A stretch of DNA of 64,000 bases, taken from NCBI RefSeq assembly GCF_001654455.1, contig NZ_CP015772.1:620001-684000 (forward strand). The letters run 5' to 3'. Numbering within the stretch: position 1 is the first letter of the stretch; every line of letters begins with the position of its first letter. Shown here piece after piece: positions 54,794-63,043 of this stretch. The position numbers and the translations under genes were made by a program. Under the pieces are notes generated by a model. It had not been told where the DNA came from. It saw nothing but the letters and a program-made list of their open reading frames with translations, and did not search any database. The DNA is from Niabella ginsenosidivorans. GTDB taxonomy: Bacteria; Bacteroidota; Bacteroidia; Chitinophagales; Chitinophagaceae.

Positions 54794-55030
54794 TGGATAT
54801 TTCACTGCAAAGTATACCAGTTATTTCACAGCAAAGGGTACCAGGATTTCACAGTAAAGGGTACCACTTTCGGATACTTTAATTTTTAAGGATTTCACTT
54901 CAAAGTAGACCAGAGGTTGTTAGTTTTTAAACTGACAATACGGCGCAAAGTATACCACCAGGGGTTACCTTAGTTTTGATGAGCTAAGGGCATTTTATTC
55001 ACCCGGATTTGTTTTGTGTAAAAACAAGAC

Positions 55031-56592
55031 ATGTCCAACAAAGTGATTACAATGCACCAGGTTCGCTCTATTCTTCAATACCTGATCAAAGGATTTTCGC
55101 TACGCGCTGTTAGCCGGGAGTTGCGGATGTCCCGTAAGACTGTTACACAGTACACACGTCAATTCAAAAGCCATACTGCTTCCTTACAGCAACTGCAGCA
55201 TCTAAGCGATGCCGAACTTGCCGGTATTGTCTACGCCCCGGTAAAACCGCCTGTTGAAGATACCCGCAGAGCGGAGTTTGAGGCGCAGACAGATTATTTC
55301 TTTGCTGAGCTAAGCCGAACGGGTGTTACGCGCTTACTGCTCTGGCAGGAGTATCGCAGCAAGTTCCCGAACGGCTATGGCTATACGCAATTCTGTATTT
55401 TACTGTCCAGGCAAAAGCATGTCGACACCCCCACTATGCGGTTTGATTACCGTCCCGCAGAGGTGGTTATGATTGATTTTGCAGGAGATCCGCTGTACTA
55501 CACCGAGCGGTCTACCGGAGAGCTGATCACCTGCCCGGTACTCGTCTGTGTACTACCTTATAGTGGATATAGCTTTGTAAAGGCACTGCCCAATGCTACG
55601 TTAGTTCAGTTGATGGGTGCGCTGGGCGATTGCCTTTCATTTTTTGGCGGTGTGCCCAGGGAGCTTAAAACCGACAATATGCGGCAGATTGTTGTAAAAC
55701 CATCCGCTATGAACCAGCCTTTACAGAAGCTTTTGCCCAGTGGGCACAACACTATAATATAGCCATTACCACTGTGCGTGTGGCCAAACCCAGGGATAAG
55801 GCCCCGGTAGAAAACGAGGTAAAAATCACCTATCGTCGTATTTATGCCCCGCTGCGCGACCAGGTATTTTTTAGCCTTGATGCTTTGAACAGGGCTATCA
55901 GTGAGCAACTGGCGATCCATCACGATAAACCCTTTCAAAGAAAAGACTACAACCGGCAGGACTGCTTTAATAAAGAAGAAAAACACTTGCTGCAACCGCT
56001 GCCTGCAACCCCTTTTGTAATAAAGCACCGGGTACAGGCTAAAGTGCAGCGCAACTATCATATCACTTTGGGCGAAGACTGGCACCATTACAGCGTACCA
56101 TACGGTCATATCGGTAAAACAGTAATAGCGGTTTATGACGCCGATACAGTAGAGATTTATTTGCAGTTCCAACGGATTGCACTGCATAAACGCAGTTACA
56201 GGAAGCATGGCTATACTACTGTAAAGGAGCATATGCCTGAAGGCCACCGGCACTACCTTGAACAGCGTGGCTGGACGGCTGACTATTTTGTCCGGCAGGC
56301 CACTGCAGTAGGCGCATCCGCAAAGCAATACATTGAAAGACTACTACAGGCAAAACAGTTTACTGAACAAACATACAATGCCTGCCTGGGTATTTTAAGG
56401 CTGGGCAAACAATACGGTAACGACCGGCTGGAGGCGGCCTGTTTGCGCGCCCTAAAGGGCGAACAGTTCACCTATCGGACTATTGACAATATCCTTAAAA
56501 GCAACCTGGATAAGCAGCCCGCTTCACAGCAGGCTGAACTTTTCCAGACCCCGCCACATAACAATCTGCGTGGCCCCGAAGCATATCAATAA
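55031..56592 (+). pseudogene. istA: IS21 transposase IstA, frameshifted
   Basis: First frame (55031-55762): an HTH (LIKGFSLRAVSRELRMSRKT) and the start of the DDE core (EVVMIDFAGDPLYYTE, VPRELKTDNMRQIV). The second frame starts after about 55700 and continues RYEPAFTEAFAQWAQHYNIA, RVAKPRDKAPVENEV (carrying the Glu), to HYSVPYGHIGKTV and the C-terminal HNNLRGPEAYQ. An indel near 55685-55705 separates them. No slippery run suggests programmed frameshifting, so the transposase is likely dead. Confidence 0.85.
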
Positions 56593-56620
56593 TTTTCATT
56601 CATTCAATAAATCAAAAAAA

Positions 56621-57359
56621 ATGAACACAAACACACAGGCAACACTTCAACAGTTACAAGCATTAAAACTCTATGGCATGGCTAAACGTTATGAAGCTGT
56701 GATGCAGTTACACAGTCATCAGCAGCCTGATGCCCATACCATCATTGCCAGCCTGGGCGAAGCAGAGTTGTCTTACAGAACCCACCGGCGTACAGAACTC
56801 TACCTGCGGTTATCCAAACTCCGTTACAATGCCACACCTTGAACAAATTAACTGTTCCGGCCAAAGGGGAATTACCAAAGAGCAACTGGCTATATTTTGC
56901 GATGGAACTTTTATTGACAAAAACGAGAACCTTCTTATCAGCGGTGCAACAGGGTGTGGAAAGTCTTACCTGGCCTGTGCTATCGGCAGACAAGCCTGTA
57001 TGCTGGGCTACAGAACTATCTATTTTTCTATGAACCGGTTTATTGAAGCCCTTTCCTCGGCAAGGCTGGATGGCTCCTATATAAAATTGCTGAACCAGAT
57101 CGCTAAAACACCTCTGCTCATCTTTGATGACTTTGGCCTGCAACCGCTGACACATGACATGAGAATTACCCTGTTACAGATACTCGAAGATCGCTACGCG
57201 AATGGTTCCACCATCCTAACCTCGCAATTACCGGTTAATAAATTTTATGAGTACATAAATGATCCCACATTGGCCGATGCAATTTGTGACAGGCTGACAG
57301 CTAACGCTCACAAAATAACACTCACAGGAGAGTCGCTGAGAAAAAGAAAAAAAGATTAG
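56621..57359 (+). pseudogene. istB: IS21 helper ATPase IstB, frameshifted
   Basis: Starts MNTNTQATLQQLQALKLYGM and follows the IstB pattern to YLRLSKLRYNAT, where one extra base at about 56833-56838 ends the frame. The other frame continues LEQINCSGQRGITKEQLAIF with Walker A SGATGCGKSYLA and Walker B TPLLIFDDFG, and ends ITLTGESLRKRKKD. IstB is the AAA+ DNA-bending helper of IstA. With both genes broken, the IS21 copy cannot move by itself. Confidence 0.85.
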
Positions 57360-57438
57360 TTTTACACCGCTCTTAGCTCAGCAAAAACAATGGTATACTT
57401 TGCAATGAAATGGTGGTATACTTTCACTGAAATCTCCA

Positions 57439-57991
57439 TCGTGTGGGCTGGTTGTGCGGTCTGTATTATGCAGATGCTACCAGCCTTTCGGTCTGTCACA
57501 ACCGGCGCATTCAGAGCAATAAAGTTTTTTATGACAAAGCCAGGCGTGGCAAGACTTCCATGGGATGGTTCTACGGGTTCAAATTATTCCTTGTCGTCAA
57601 TGTTTTTGGCGAAATCATCCGTGTGATGTTTACCACGGGTAATGTAGCCGACAATAATACAGAACAGATGCTCAAACTTTTTGATAAACTGAAGGGACAG
57701 GTGTTTGCTGACAGAGGGTTTATCAATCAGAAAGCTTTTGAACAATTATTGGGCAAAGGGTTACAGGTAGTAACCGGTACTAAATCCAACATGAAAAACA
57801 AACTAATGAACTTCAATCAAAAGTTATTGCTTAAAAAAAGAGGTATGATAGAATCTATTAATGATATTCTAAAAACGGTTTGTGATATTGAGCATACACG
57901 CCATCGTAGCCCCATCAATGCCTTGTTGAATGTTTTTGCCGGGCTTTGTGCTTATACTTTCCTGGAACGGTTACCTAACATCTTTGCATAG
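57439..57991 (+). pseudogene. IS982 family transposase, N-terminal half missing
   Basis: The frame opens at the IS21 border (GWLCGLYYADATSLSVCHNR) and holds the catalytic half of an IS982 transposase: KVFYDKARRGKTSMGWFYGF, FTTGNVADNNTEQML, FADRGFINQKAFEQLLGKG, LLLKKRGMIESINDILKTVC, IEHTRHRSP, and the normal end CAYTFLERLPNIFA. About 130 N-terminal residues are absent. It is close in sequence to the frameshifted copy at 8035-8903 and retains the good right end after 57991. Confidence 0.8.
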
Positions 57992-58009
57992 AAAGACACA
58001 AAACTCACG

Positions 58010-58369
58010 TTAATATAGGTTGTAGGTAAGCTCACCACATAAAATAGGATTCAGCGGCTTTATATAGTGTATCTTTTCGTTGGCTACTTCAAAACAGCAT
58101 TCAATTACAGCAATATTACCGGTAACATAAATAGTGCAAGGCTTGCGTATATCATAATGACTGATCCATATATCAAAGTGTTTTCCCGGAATATGTTGAA
58201 AGGTGATGTTCCCGAAATCTTCATTAATGATATAGCAAACCGCACCTGGAATGTAAAGAGGATGCGTTTTAAATCGGTGTTTGCGGATACATTTAAGTTC
58301 TCCAATACCGGGCATGGAAAAATGCAACAGCTCATTCAGATAGGTTTTTTGGGGATGTTTTTTATACAT
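58010..58369 (-). pseudogene. AraC-type regulator, N-terminal sensor part only
   Basis: 119 residues from ATG 58369: MYKKHPQKTYLNELLHFSMP, GNITFQHIPGKHFDIWISHY, then CCFEVANEKIHYIKPLN. This resembles the cupin-like N-terminal region of Bacteroidota AraC-family regulators, in which two C-terminal HTH repeats should follow. The frame instead ends at the IS982 right end (58010), so the DNA-binding part was lost with the insertion. The family call is by resemblance and is moderate. Confidence 0.5.
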
Positions 58370-58700
58370 AGTAATGGCTTTAAAGGCACATTACAAAGTT
58401 GTAGCTATTCTGTAAAAGTATTTTTTAAAAAAGGTATGAAAAAGGGGTAAAAAGTTATGCGAAACGGACTATTTTTTCGATATCCTGAGTTTATACCAAA
58501 TTTTCTGTTTGAAGGCCCGCGAAATGCCGTAATTGAAAAATGCAATTTCAAAAAATACAATAGCTTCAAATGAATTAATCTGGCTTTCTGGAAAAAAGAA
58601 CAGATTGCTTACACAGTAAAAAATGATTAACTTAGCTGCAATTAGTTCTTTCACACCTTCCCGGCAAAAATTTGTTTGCAAATTGTGTGCAAATAAAAAA

Positions 58701-58717
58701 GACCCACCAAGTGAGCC
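58701..58717 (-). terminator. terminator downstream of higBA (minus strand)
   Basis: On the minus strand GGCTCAC-TTG-GTGGGTC forms a 7-bp stem with two G-T pairs, followed by TTTTTTATTTG. On the plus strand the same stem has mismatches, so it points to minus-strand transcription coming from the HigBA pair at 58866-59541. Confidence 0.5.
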
Positions 58718-58730
58718 TTTTTCTAATTGA

Positions 58731-58797
58731 TTGATAATCAAGTGCCCAGAACAGGAACAATAGTATTTGTTATTACTAATTGATTATCAATTGGTAA
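58731..58797. promoter_or_regulatory. pair of TTGATnATCAA palindromes
   Basis: TTGATAATCAA at 58731-58741 and TTGATTATCAA at 58780-58790. The second is the centre of a 25-bp palindrome (TTACTAATTGAT-T-ATCAATTGGTAA, 58773-58797) with one mismatch. Spacing between centres is 49 bp. They look like binding sites of a dimeric protein (repressor or recombinase), but no gene starts here. Confidence 0.4.
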
Positions 58798-58865
58798 TAA
58801 ATTTTTTTATAGGTGTGTGGAACAATAGCGGAACAAAATTTTAAATTTTGCTCACTTTTGGAGTA

Positions 58866-59246
58866 TTATGCCAGCTTTAGCAGCAGATTGCCATCTACGC
58901 CTAAATTCTGATTAAGCGACTTTAAAAATGCCAGGGTAGGCTTGCGCTTGTTGTGCATGATTTCGGATAACTGGGTACTGGTTGTATTAAGCACTTTTGC
59001 CAGGTCCTTTTGTTTTAACTGCTTCTCGTACATTTTGAGCTGTAAAATACCCTGAAGACTCTCTGGCATAGGAAGCACATAATTCTGTTCTTCATAGATC
59101 CGTACGGTTTCTGTATATCCATCCAGCAATTTGCTTTCTTTTGGGGTAAGCGCATCAAACCCGCCTTTAGCAGTAGCTTTTGCCAGCAGCTTTTCCATTT
59201 CAGCTTCCGCCTTTTTAAATTCCGCTTTTGTAATTGTCTTGCTCAT
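58866..59246 (-). CDS. higA: HigA-type antitoxin, XRE family
   Basis: 126 residues from ATG 59246 (MSKTITKAEFKKAEAEMEKL). The N-terminal half is helical and charged (AKGGFDALTPKESKLLDGYT), and the C-terminal half is a Cro/C1 HTH (LKMYEKQLKQKDLAKVLNTT, STQLSEIMHNKRKPTLAFLK). It neutralises HigB and represses the operon in related systems. It lies 1 bp downstream of the toxin gene, the toxin-first order typical of higBA. The further upstream start would overlap the toxin gene and is not needed. Confidence 0.85.
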   Translation of the reverse strand: MSKTITKAEFKKAEAEMEKLLAKATAKGGFDALTPKESKLLDGYTETVRIYEEQNYVLPMPESLQGILQLKMYEKQLKQKDLAKVLNTTSTQLSEIMHNKRKPTLAFLKSLNQNLGVDGNLLLKLA

Positions 59247-59247
59247 A

Positions 59248-59541
59248 TCATATTGTTTTACAGTCAATGGCATCATATTCTTTATGGGTACCCACAAACC
59301 GGATGTACAAAGTACGCCTGCTGAAGTGGATCATAGCAACCAACCGGTATTTATTGCCTCCGATATTGAATACAAACCGGTCGTTTCCAACAGCATCCAC
59401 ACTGTTAAAGGTCTTTTTGACGTCCGAAAAACCGCTCCAATCACTGCCCAGTACCTCATAGTACCATTTCAGCAATGGTTCCTTTGCCCGGTGTTCTGCA
59501 TCGTAGAACTCAATTAACCTTGCTTTTGAAATGATAACCAT
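59248..59541 (-). CDS. higB: HigB-type mRNA interferase toxin
   Basis: 97 residues from ATG 59541 (MVIISKARLIEFYDAEHRAK). It matches the HigB_toxin family: LLKWYYEVLGSDWSGFSDVK, VGNDRFVFNIGGNKYRLVAM and YIRFVGTHKEYDAID. Such proteins are RelE-fold ribosome-dependent RNases. Intact and paired with HigA, so the module is probably active; it sits at the edge of the phage-like region and may stabilise it. Confidence 0.88.
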   Translation of the reverse strand: MVIISKARLIEFYDAEHRAKEPLLKWYYEVLGSDWSGFSDVKKTFNSVDAVGNDRFVFNIGGNKYRLVAMIHFSRRTLYIRFVGTHKEYDAIDCKTI

Positions 59542-59605
59542 GTGGCACAAAGATACTACAAGTTCACAAAAACGAAAAATAATTATCAAAAATAAAAATA
59601 CTTAA

Positions 59606-59827
59606 CTATCTTGGTTTCTTTAGTAAAATGCCCAAACGTTGAAATAAGGCTTTCTGTTTAGATCGACTGTACCGTTCGCCTCTACACATAAAACAGCTAC
59701 ATGGCTTACCGTGAGACCGGAGGCTATAGATGTTACCAGTTTCATTGCCGATTAACCTATAAATTTTTAACCGCCTTTTGTATTTGAGCATTTTTAGTTG
59801 ATGGCGTCTGCCCTTATTGTTTTCCAT
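59606..59827 (-). CDS. small basic protein with CSCFMC motif
   Basis: A 73-residue basic protein (MENNKGRRHQLKMLKYKRRL) with the motif SHGKPCSCFMCRGERYSRSK near the middle-to-end, a possible metal- or RNA-binding knuckle. Similar small proteins with SHGKPCSCxMC occur in Bacteroidota genomes near mobile elements; the function is unknown. It is 64 bp upstream of higB on the same strand. Confidence 0.55.
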   Translation of the reverse strand: MENNKGRRHQLKMLKYKRRLKIYRLIGNETGNIYSLRSHGKPCSCFMCRGERYSRSKQKALFQRLGILLKKPR

Positions 59828-59859
59828 ATAGTGAAGTTAATAAAACTGGTGATTTTAAT

Positions 59860-59985
59860 CAGGATGCCTTGTTTAAGGCATGAATCCTTATGGGGATATT
59901 AAAGGAGGTCGGTAATACCGACATCCCCCGGCAGGCATGCGGGCTGATGGTACGCGTAACTGACGTATGTATTGCATACGTCAGC
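59860..59985. other. cluster of hairpins, possible small RNA or terminators
   Basis: Within about 125 bp there are three perfect inverted repeats: TGCCTT-GTTT-AAGGCA, GTCGG-TAATA-CCGAC, and CTGACGTATG-TATTG-CATACGTCAG (59960-59984, 10-bp arms). No T-run follows the longest one. The gap between the genes at 59606-59827 and 59988 is otherwise non-coding. Confidence 0.4.
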
Positions 59986-59987
59986 TC

Positions 59988-60488
59988 TCAAACTGATAGT
60001 TTTTCTTCGGATGCTTTGTTTAAGAAGTACTCTTGTTGATCGGGTTCAAGTTGTGTTACAATATTGTGATGGCCGAAGGATAAATCTTCCTTACGTAAGG
60101 AACTGTCAACTTTTTCTGAAACATGTTTATAATTTTGTAGTGTTTTTCTTTCGTACCCCGTTATTTCCTCCAACTCATCATAAACAGCAGGAGCAATATA
60201 CTTACCTGTAAACCCTTTTTTTTCAAATCTCGTCCAGTCAGCAATCCAGAATTGAACGCTTCAAATAGTTACATCCTCCTTTGTTTTAGGGAGTTTAATA
60301 GATAATGCTTTTTCAACATCATACATAACCACACCAAGGGGCGTCTCTACCTGAGCATCTTTAATATATTTTACTCGAGTTGAAAAAGTCGAACTCTTAA
60401 TGCCCAGCACCTCGCACAGCTGCTGCCGGTTAATGAGGGTGCGCCCTTTAACCTTTACTCCGTGAATATGAATTACAGTTTGCATCAT
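59988..60488 (-). pseudogene. phage/element DNA-binding-type protein broken by a stop codon
   Basis: Two in-frame pieces. The first (60488-60261) begins MMQTVIHIHGVKVKGRTLIN with RQQLCEVLGIKSSTFSTRVK and ends KLPKTKEDVTI at TGA 60261-60263. The same frame continues without ATG: SVQFWIADWTRFEKKGFTGK, YDELEEITGYERKTLQNYKH, LSFGHHNIVTQLEPDQQEYF, ending EEKLSV at 59988. The ...FWI.DW... / LSFGHH..V..L...Q... pattern is seen in phage-type proteins as one continuous chain, so the TGA probably splits one gene. The C-terminus also seems short. Confidence 0.5.
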
Positions 60489-60542
60489 AATTATAAATTT
60501 TCTTCAATTTACATATCAACGTAATCTTATAGAATTATCGTT

Positions 60543-60664
60543 TTCTTATTGTGACCCTAAAGGGATCGAACCTGTAGCTCTTGAAACTTCTATAACATCC
60601 ATCGTATAAGGAATTTATAATTCAATATTTCATTTTGAGCTACTTTTGAGCCACTATTTGAGCC
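60543..60664. other. candidate attachment-site region with tRNA-like arm and TTTGAGC repeats
   Basis: CCCTAAAGGGATCGAACCTG (60546-60565), read on the minus strand, contains GGTTCGATCCC, the T-loop core of a tRNA 3' end, but no full tRNA is present. Nearby TTTGAGC occurs three times (60634, 60645, 60657) at 11-12 bp spacing. A tRNA 3' fragment beside short repeats is what an integrase attachment site can look like. No integrase gene is in the window. Confidence 0.3.
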
Positions 60665-60734
60665 ATAAAAAGGATAATTATTTATAATTTCCATAACAAA
60701 AAACCGGAGCATAATCCCGGTTTTGTAAAAGTTA

Positions 60735-61136
60735 TCATGGTAGATAAATTCCCCTTTTCCGTAACGCAAAATACTCTTCCGGTGTCCTTGCTTTAGGTAG
60801 ATCAATCCATCCCTCATTTTCGTGCCACACTTTATTTGCAGGAATTTCTTCAGGTGTAAATATTTGACAACTGATATTCTTTACTCCATTATCATCAATA
60901 TACGCCCTATAAAACTGGTAACCTCTGATCTTGATGTAATGCGCTGAAAGAAAACAAACATATGCTTCAAGATGGTTTTTAGCATAGTCATAGGCATCAC
61001 CATCTCTTGTAACATTAGGGACATGTAACTCTATTTCCGAAGTAGAACCATCTAAATAAAACATCTTAACCCCGGCGATTTGCGTTTTAATATTAGGAGT
61101 TGGTGCAAAAAAATCAACAAACGGTATCGTATTCAT
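60735..61136 (-). CDS. hypothetical protein, phage-like region
   Basis: 133 residues from ATG 61136 (MNTIPFVDFFAPTPNIKTQI). The internal start is chosen because the longer form overlaps the upstream gene and adds an unrelated Cys-rich stretch. It has beta-type segments (GVKMFYLDGSTSEIELHVPN, GYQFYRAYIDDNGVKNISCQ) and a Pro-rich end (WIDLPKARTPEEYFALRKRG). No family recognised. First in a run of four adjoining minus-strand genes, as in phage or element early regions. Confidence 0.6.
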   Translation of the reverse strand: MNTIPFVDFFAPTPNIKTQIAGVKMFYLDGSTSEIELHVPNVTRDGDAYDYAKNHLEAYVCFLSAHYIKIRGYQFYRAYIDDNGVKNISCQIFTPEEIPANKVWHENEGWIDLPKARTPEEYFALRKRGIYLP

Positions 61137-61177
61137 TGCTTTAAATTTTATTATTTGAAAAATACATGCGTGGCAGG

Positions 61178-61465
61178 TCATGCGGCAGGTTCTAATTGTC
61201 TGACAACACTGGTAATGTATTCTACAAAGCAGAAATCTTCTGTATCCAGCCTGTTTTTGATAATACCGACTATTTCCTGAATTTGATACAACCCTTCAGC
61301 AGGAGTAATGTCTGAATTGGTGCCAGCTAAGATTGCTTCTGCAATGCAATATATTGACCCTAATAAAAGCCGTATTCCTGTTTGATAGTCGTTATGGTCT
61401 ATTCGCTCAATCTTGTTTGCCCATTCAATAAGTTTATGATACAATTCTATATTTACGTTTTTCAT
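61178..61465 (-). CDS. hypothetical helical protein, phage-like region
   Basis: A 95-residue, mostly helical acidic protein (MKNVNIELYHKLIEWANKIE, AEAILAGTNSDITPAEGLYQ, QEIVGIIKNRLDTEDFCFVE). No family recognised. It lies 22 bp after the Cys-rich gene on the same strand and 41 bp before the next, so they are likely one unit. Confidence 0.6.
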   Translation of the reverse strand: MKNVNIELYHKLIEWANKIERIDHNDYQTGIRLLLGSIYCIAEAILAGTNSDITPAEGLYQIQEIVGIIKNRLDTEDFCFVEYITSVVRQLEPAA

Positions 61466-61487
61466 TGTTGTAAAATTTTAAGATGAA

Positions 61488-61823
61488 TTAATTGCAATAA
61501 ACATGAGACAATTTCCGAATCCGTTCGTTGGTGACAAAAAGATAGAATTCGCTGCAATCTGCATCTTTTGGGCAAAAGTGTACTTCTTTTTGAGCTACCA
61601 AAGAAGACGCAGGGAAGACAAACGGACACCTATGTTGAAATCTACAATTTGCGCATTTATCGCAAAGTTTTACTTCCAGTGTTGAAACACCTTGTTTAGG
61701 AATAGGATTGACATTAAGTAAAGTCTTTTGAAGATTCGCAATATTTAGGTAAGCTTCACTCAACTTTTTATAAAGATTCATTTCCCTGTCTGTTAAAGGT
61801 TCAGATTTTTTCTTTCTTGGCAT
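61488..61823 (-). CDS. small Cys-rich, possible zinc-binding protein
   Basis: 111 residues from ATG 61823 (MPRKKKSEPLTDREMNLYKK); the longer upstream reading overlaps the next gene and lacks sense. A helical N-terminal half is followed by six Cys in CDKCANCRFQHRC and CPKDADC plus His residues, arranged like a zinc-binding knuckle. No family recognised. Part of the minus-strand gene run. Confidence 0.6.
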   Translation of the reverse strand: MPRKKKSEPLTDREMNLYKKLSEAYLNIANLQKTLLNVNPIPKQGVSTLEVKLCDKCANCRFQHRCPFVFPASSLVAQKEVHFCPKDADCSEFYLFVTNERIRKLSHVYCN

Positions 61824-61845
61824 AGTAATAAATTTTGGGGGTGAA

Positions 61846-62181
61846 TTAATGACTGTATACAATATGCAATGCATTGGCAAAGTAATTAGACACTCGTGTA
61901 ACCCACCATAAATCCATATCATGGATGCCTGACATTGTACTGTTTCGCTCACCAAGAGCAAGAGTAGATTCATTCAGGGACTCTATAACATTCACAGCGT
62001 TTGGCATATCTTCGGAAGAATCCATAAAAGATGCTGAAAACAACTTGTACATGCGTAAAGCCTTGTTAATCATTTCCGGTTCTACTTCTTCAGGTAGTTG
62101 ATCGTTAGTGAGTGAATCCACCTGCGCCATCAGTTTAGCCTTGTTTTCGGCAAGCTGTTCGGGGGAAAGATTTTGTTTCAT
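61846..62181 (-). CDS. hypothetical protein, phage-like region
   Basis: 111 residues from ATG 62181 (MKQNLSPEQLAENKAKLMAQ), acidic and helical, ending NYFANALHIVYSH. No family recognised. It is the first gene of the minus-strand run 62181 to 60735; the 236 bp upstream up to the divergent gene at 62418 should contain both promoters. Confidence 0.55.
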   Translation of the reverse strand: MKQNLSPEQLAENKAKLMAQVDSLTNDQLPEEVEPEMINKALRMYKLFSASFMDSSEDMPNAVNVIESLNESTLALGERNSTMSGIHDMDLWWVTRVSNYFANALHIVYSH

Positions 62182-62417
62182 AACATAAAAATTAAGAATA
62201 CGCGCACTCGTCCTAACACACTTCAGAAAAGTGAGGTACAGGGCTTTCACCTGCCGCGTGCGCTTATTGTCAATAAATATGTATTCAGATTGCTCTGAAA
62301 TGTGTTAGGACTTCAAAGATACATCCCGGGTTGAAACTACCAAAAAATATTTTTTACGGGATTCCGGAATGTTGGTAAACTTATAGTAACTTTCTTTGCG
62401 AACAAAACACAACTATT

Positions 62418-62924
62418 ATGAAAAAAACATTAATTATCCTTGTGTTGCTACCAACAATAATTTTTGCTCAAAAAAATTATAAAAAGGGGATGGATAGTTT
62501 AATTACAACGAGCGGATGGGTGATACATAAGGGGGATACCATAACATTGGGAGCCGGGTCAAGACCTACAGGTGATTTCGCCTTTATAGCTCCATTGAGC
62601 CTTAGTGTTGCAGATGTATTAATGAGCAAACCCGCAGATGCTATGAGTAAGTTATTTTCCGGTTCAAAATTTATAGTTTCAATAATTGGCGGAGACAGGA
62701 TTGTAATAAGTGGAGGAAAAAAGGATCGTATAAAGGCCTTTGTAATGGTTGAGCCAGCTATTCAAAAAGGTGAGATCGTTATTCCATATAAAAATAAAGA
62801 TCAATCGCCTCTCACCCTTTCCAAAGCAGACGAACTGACCAAGCTCAAAAAATTATTGGATGACGGGGTATTAACGAAGGAGGAATTTGAGGCTGAGAAG
62901 AGGAAGATATTGGACAAAAATTAA
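62418..62924 (+). CDS. secreted protein with C-terminal SHOCT motif
   Basis: A 168-residue protein with a signal peptide (MKKTLIILVLLPTIIFAQ), a middle part containing a Lys-Gly-Asp strand (WVIHKGDTITLGAGSRPTGD) and a KFIVSIIGGDRIVISGGKKD beta region, and a clear SHOCT end (ADELTKLKKLLDDGVLTKEE, FEAEKRKILDKN). SHOCT motifs are short oligomerisation or binding helices; the function is unknown. It is divergent from the phage-like run and may be a chromosomal or accessory gene. Confidence 0.75.
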   Translation: MKKTLIILVLLPTIIFAQKNYKKGMDSLITTSGWVIHKGDTITLGAGSRPTGDFAFIAPLSLSVADVLMSKPADAMSKLFSGSKFIVSIIGGDRIVISGGKKDRIKAFVMVEPAIQKGEIVIPYKNKDQSPLTLSKADELTKLKKLLDDGVLTKEEFEAEKRKILDKN

Positions 62925-62962
62925 TCGCATCTGACATGAAAAGGACTTTTCTGGTAAGAAAA

Positions 62963-62982
62963 AGCCACCGGAAACGGTGGCT
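62963..62982 (-). terminator. Rho-independent terminator (minus strand)
   Basis: AGCCACCG-GAAA-CGGTGGCT forms an 8-bp stem. On the minus strand it is followed by TTTTTCTTACC, so it ends the gene that enters from the right edge (63044-64000). It may also help to end the SHOCT gene from the other side. Confidence 0.75.
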
Positions 62983-63043
62983 ATGCTTAAAACAATCCTT
63001 TTATAAACTCCCATAACCTTTGAAGCCATGAAAGCTGCCTCCT

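Larger units (their letters stand above)
54794..57438 (+). mobile_element. IS21 family insertion sequence
   Basis: Ends begin TGGATATTTCACTGCAAAG (left) and, reversed, TGGAGATTTCAGTGAAAG (right). The left end carries at least four spaced copies of TTCACnnnAAAGnnnACCA (54801, 54825, 54848, 54893), and the right end two inverted ones (57392-57434), which is the multiple transposase-binding-site layout of IS21. It contains istA and istB, both frameshifted. Left flank is an IS256 remnant, right flank an IS982 remnant, so it probably arose by or took part in a deletion; no target duplication is apparent. Confidence 0.85.
58451..58865. other. intergenic region with terminator and palindromes, no gene credited
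   Basis: A minus-strand frame at 58469-58741 gives a Phe/Ile-rich peptide without recognisable domain and is not credited. The region holds the hairpin at 58701-58717 and two TTGATnATCAA palindromes, both listed separately. Confidence 0.4.

Noticed and set aside
55031-57359. Programmed frameshifting in the IS21 genes
   Set aside because: Both istA and istB are broken and no slippery heptamer with a following structure is seen at either site; mutation is simpler.
58469-58741. Minus-strand 90-codon frame upstream of the AraC remnant
   Set aside because: Composition follows AT-rich DNA, it contains the terminator hairpin, and no motif is present.
60590-60817. Minus-strand 75-codon frame
   Set aside because: Overlaps the better-supported gene at 60735-61136 and runs through the TTTGAGC repeats.
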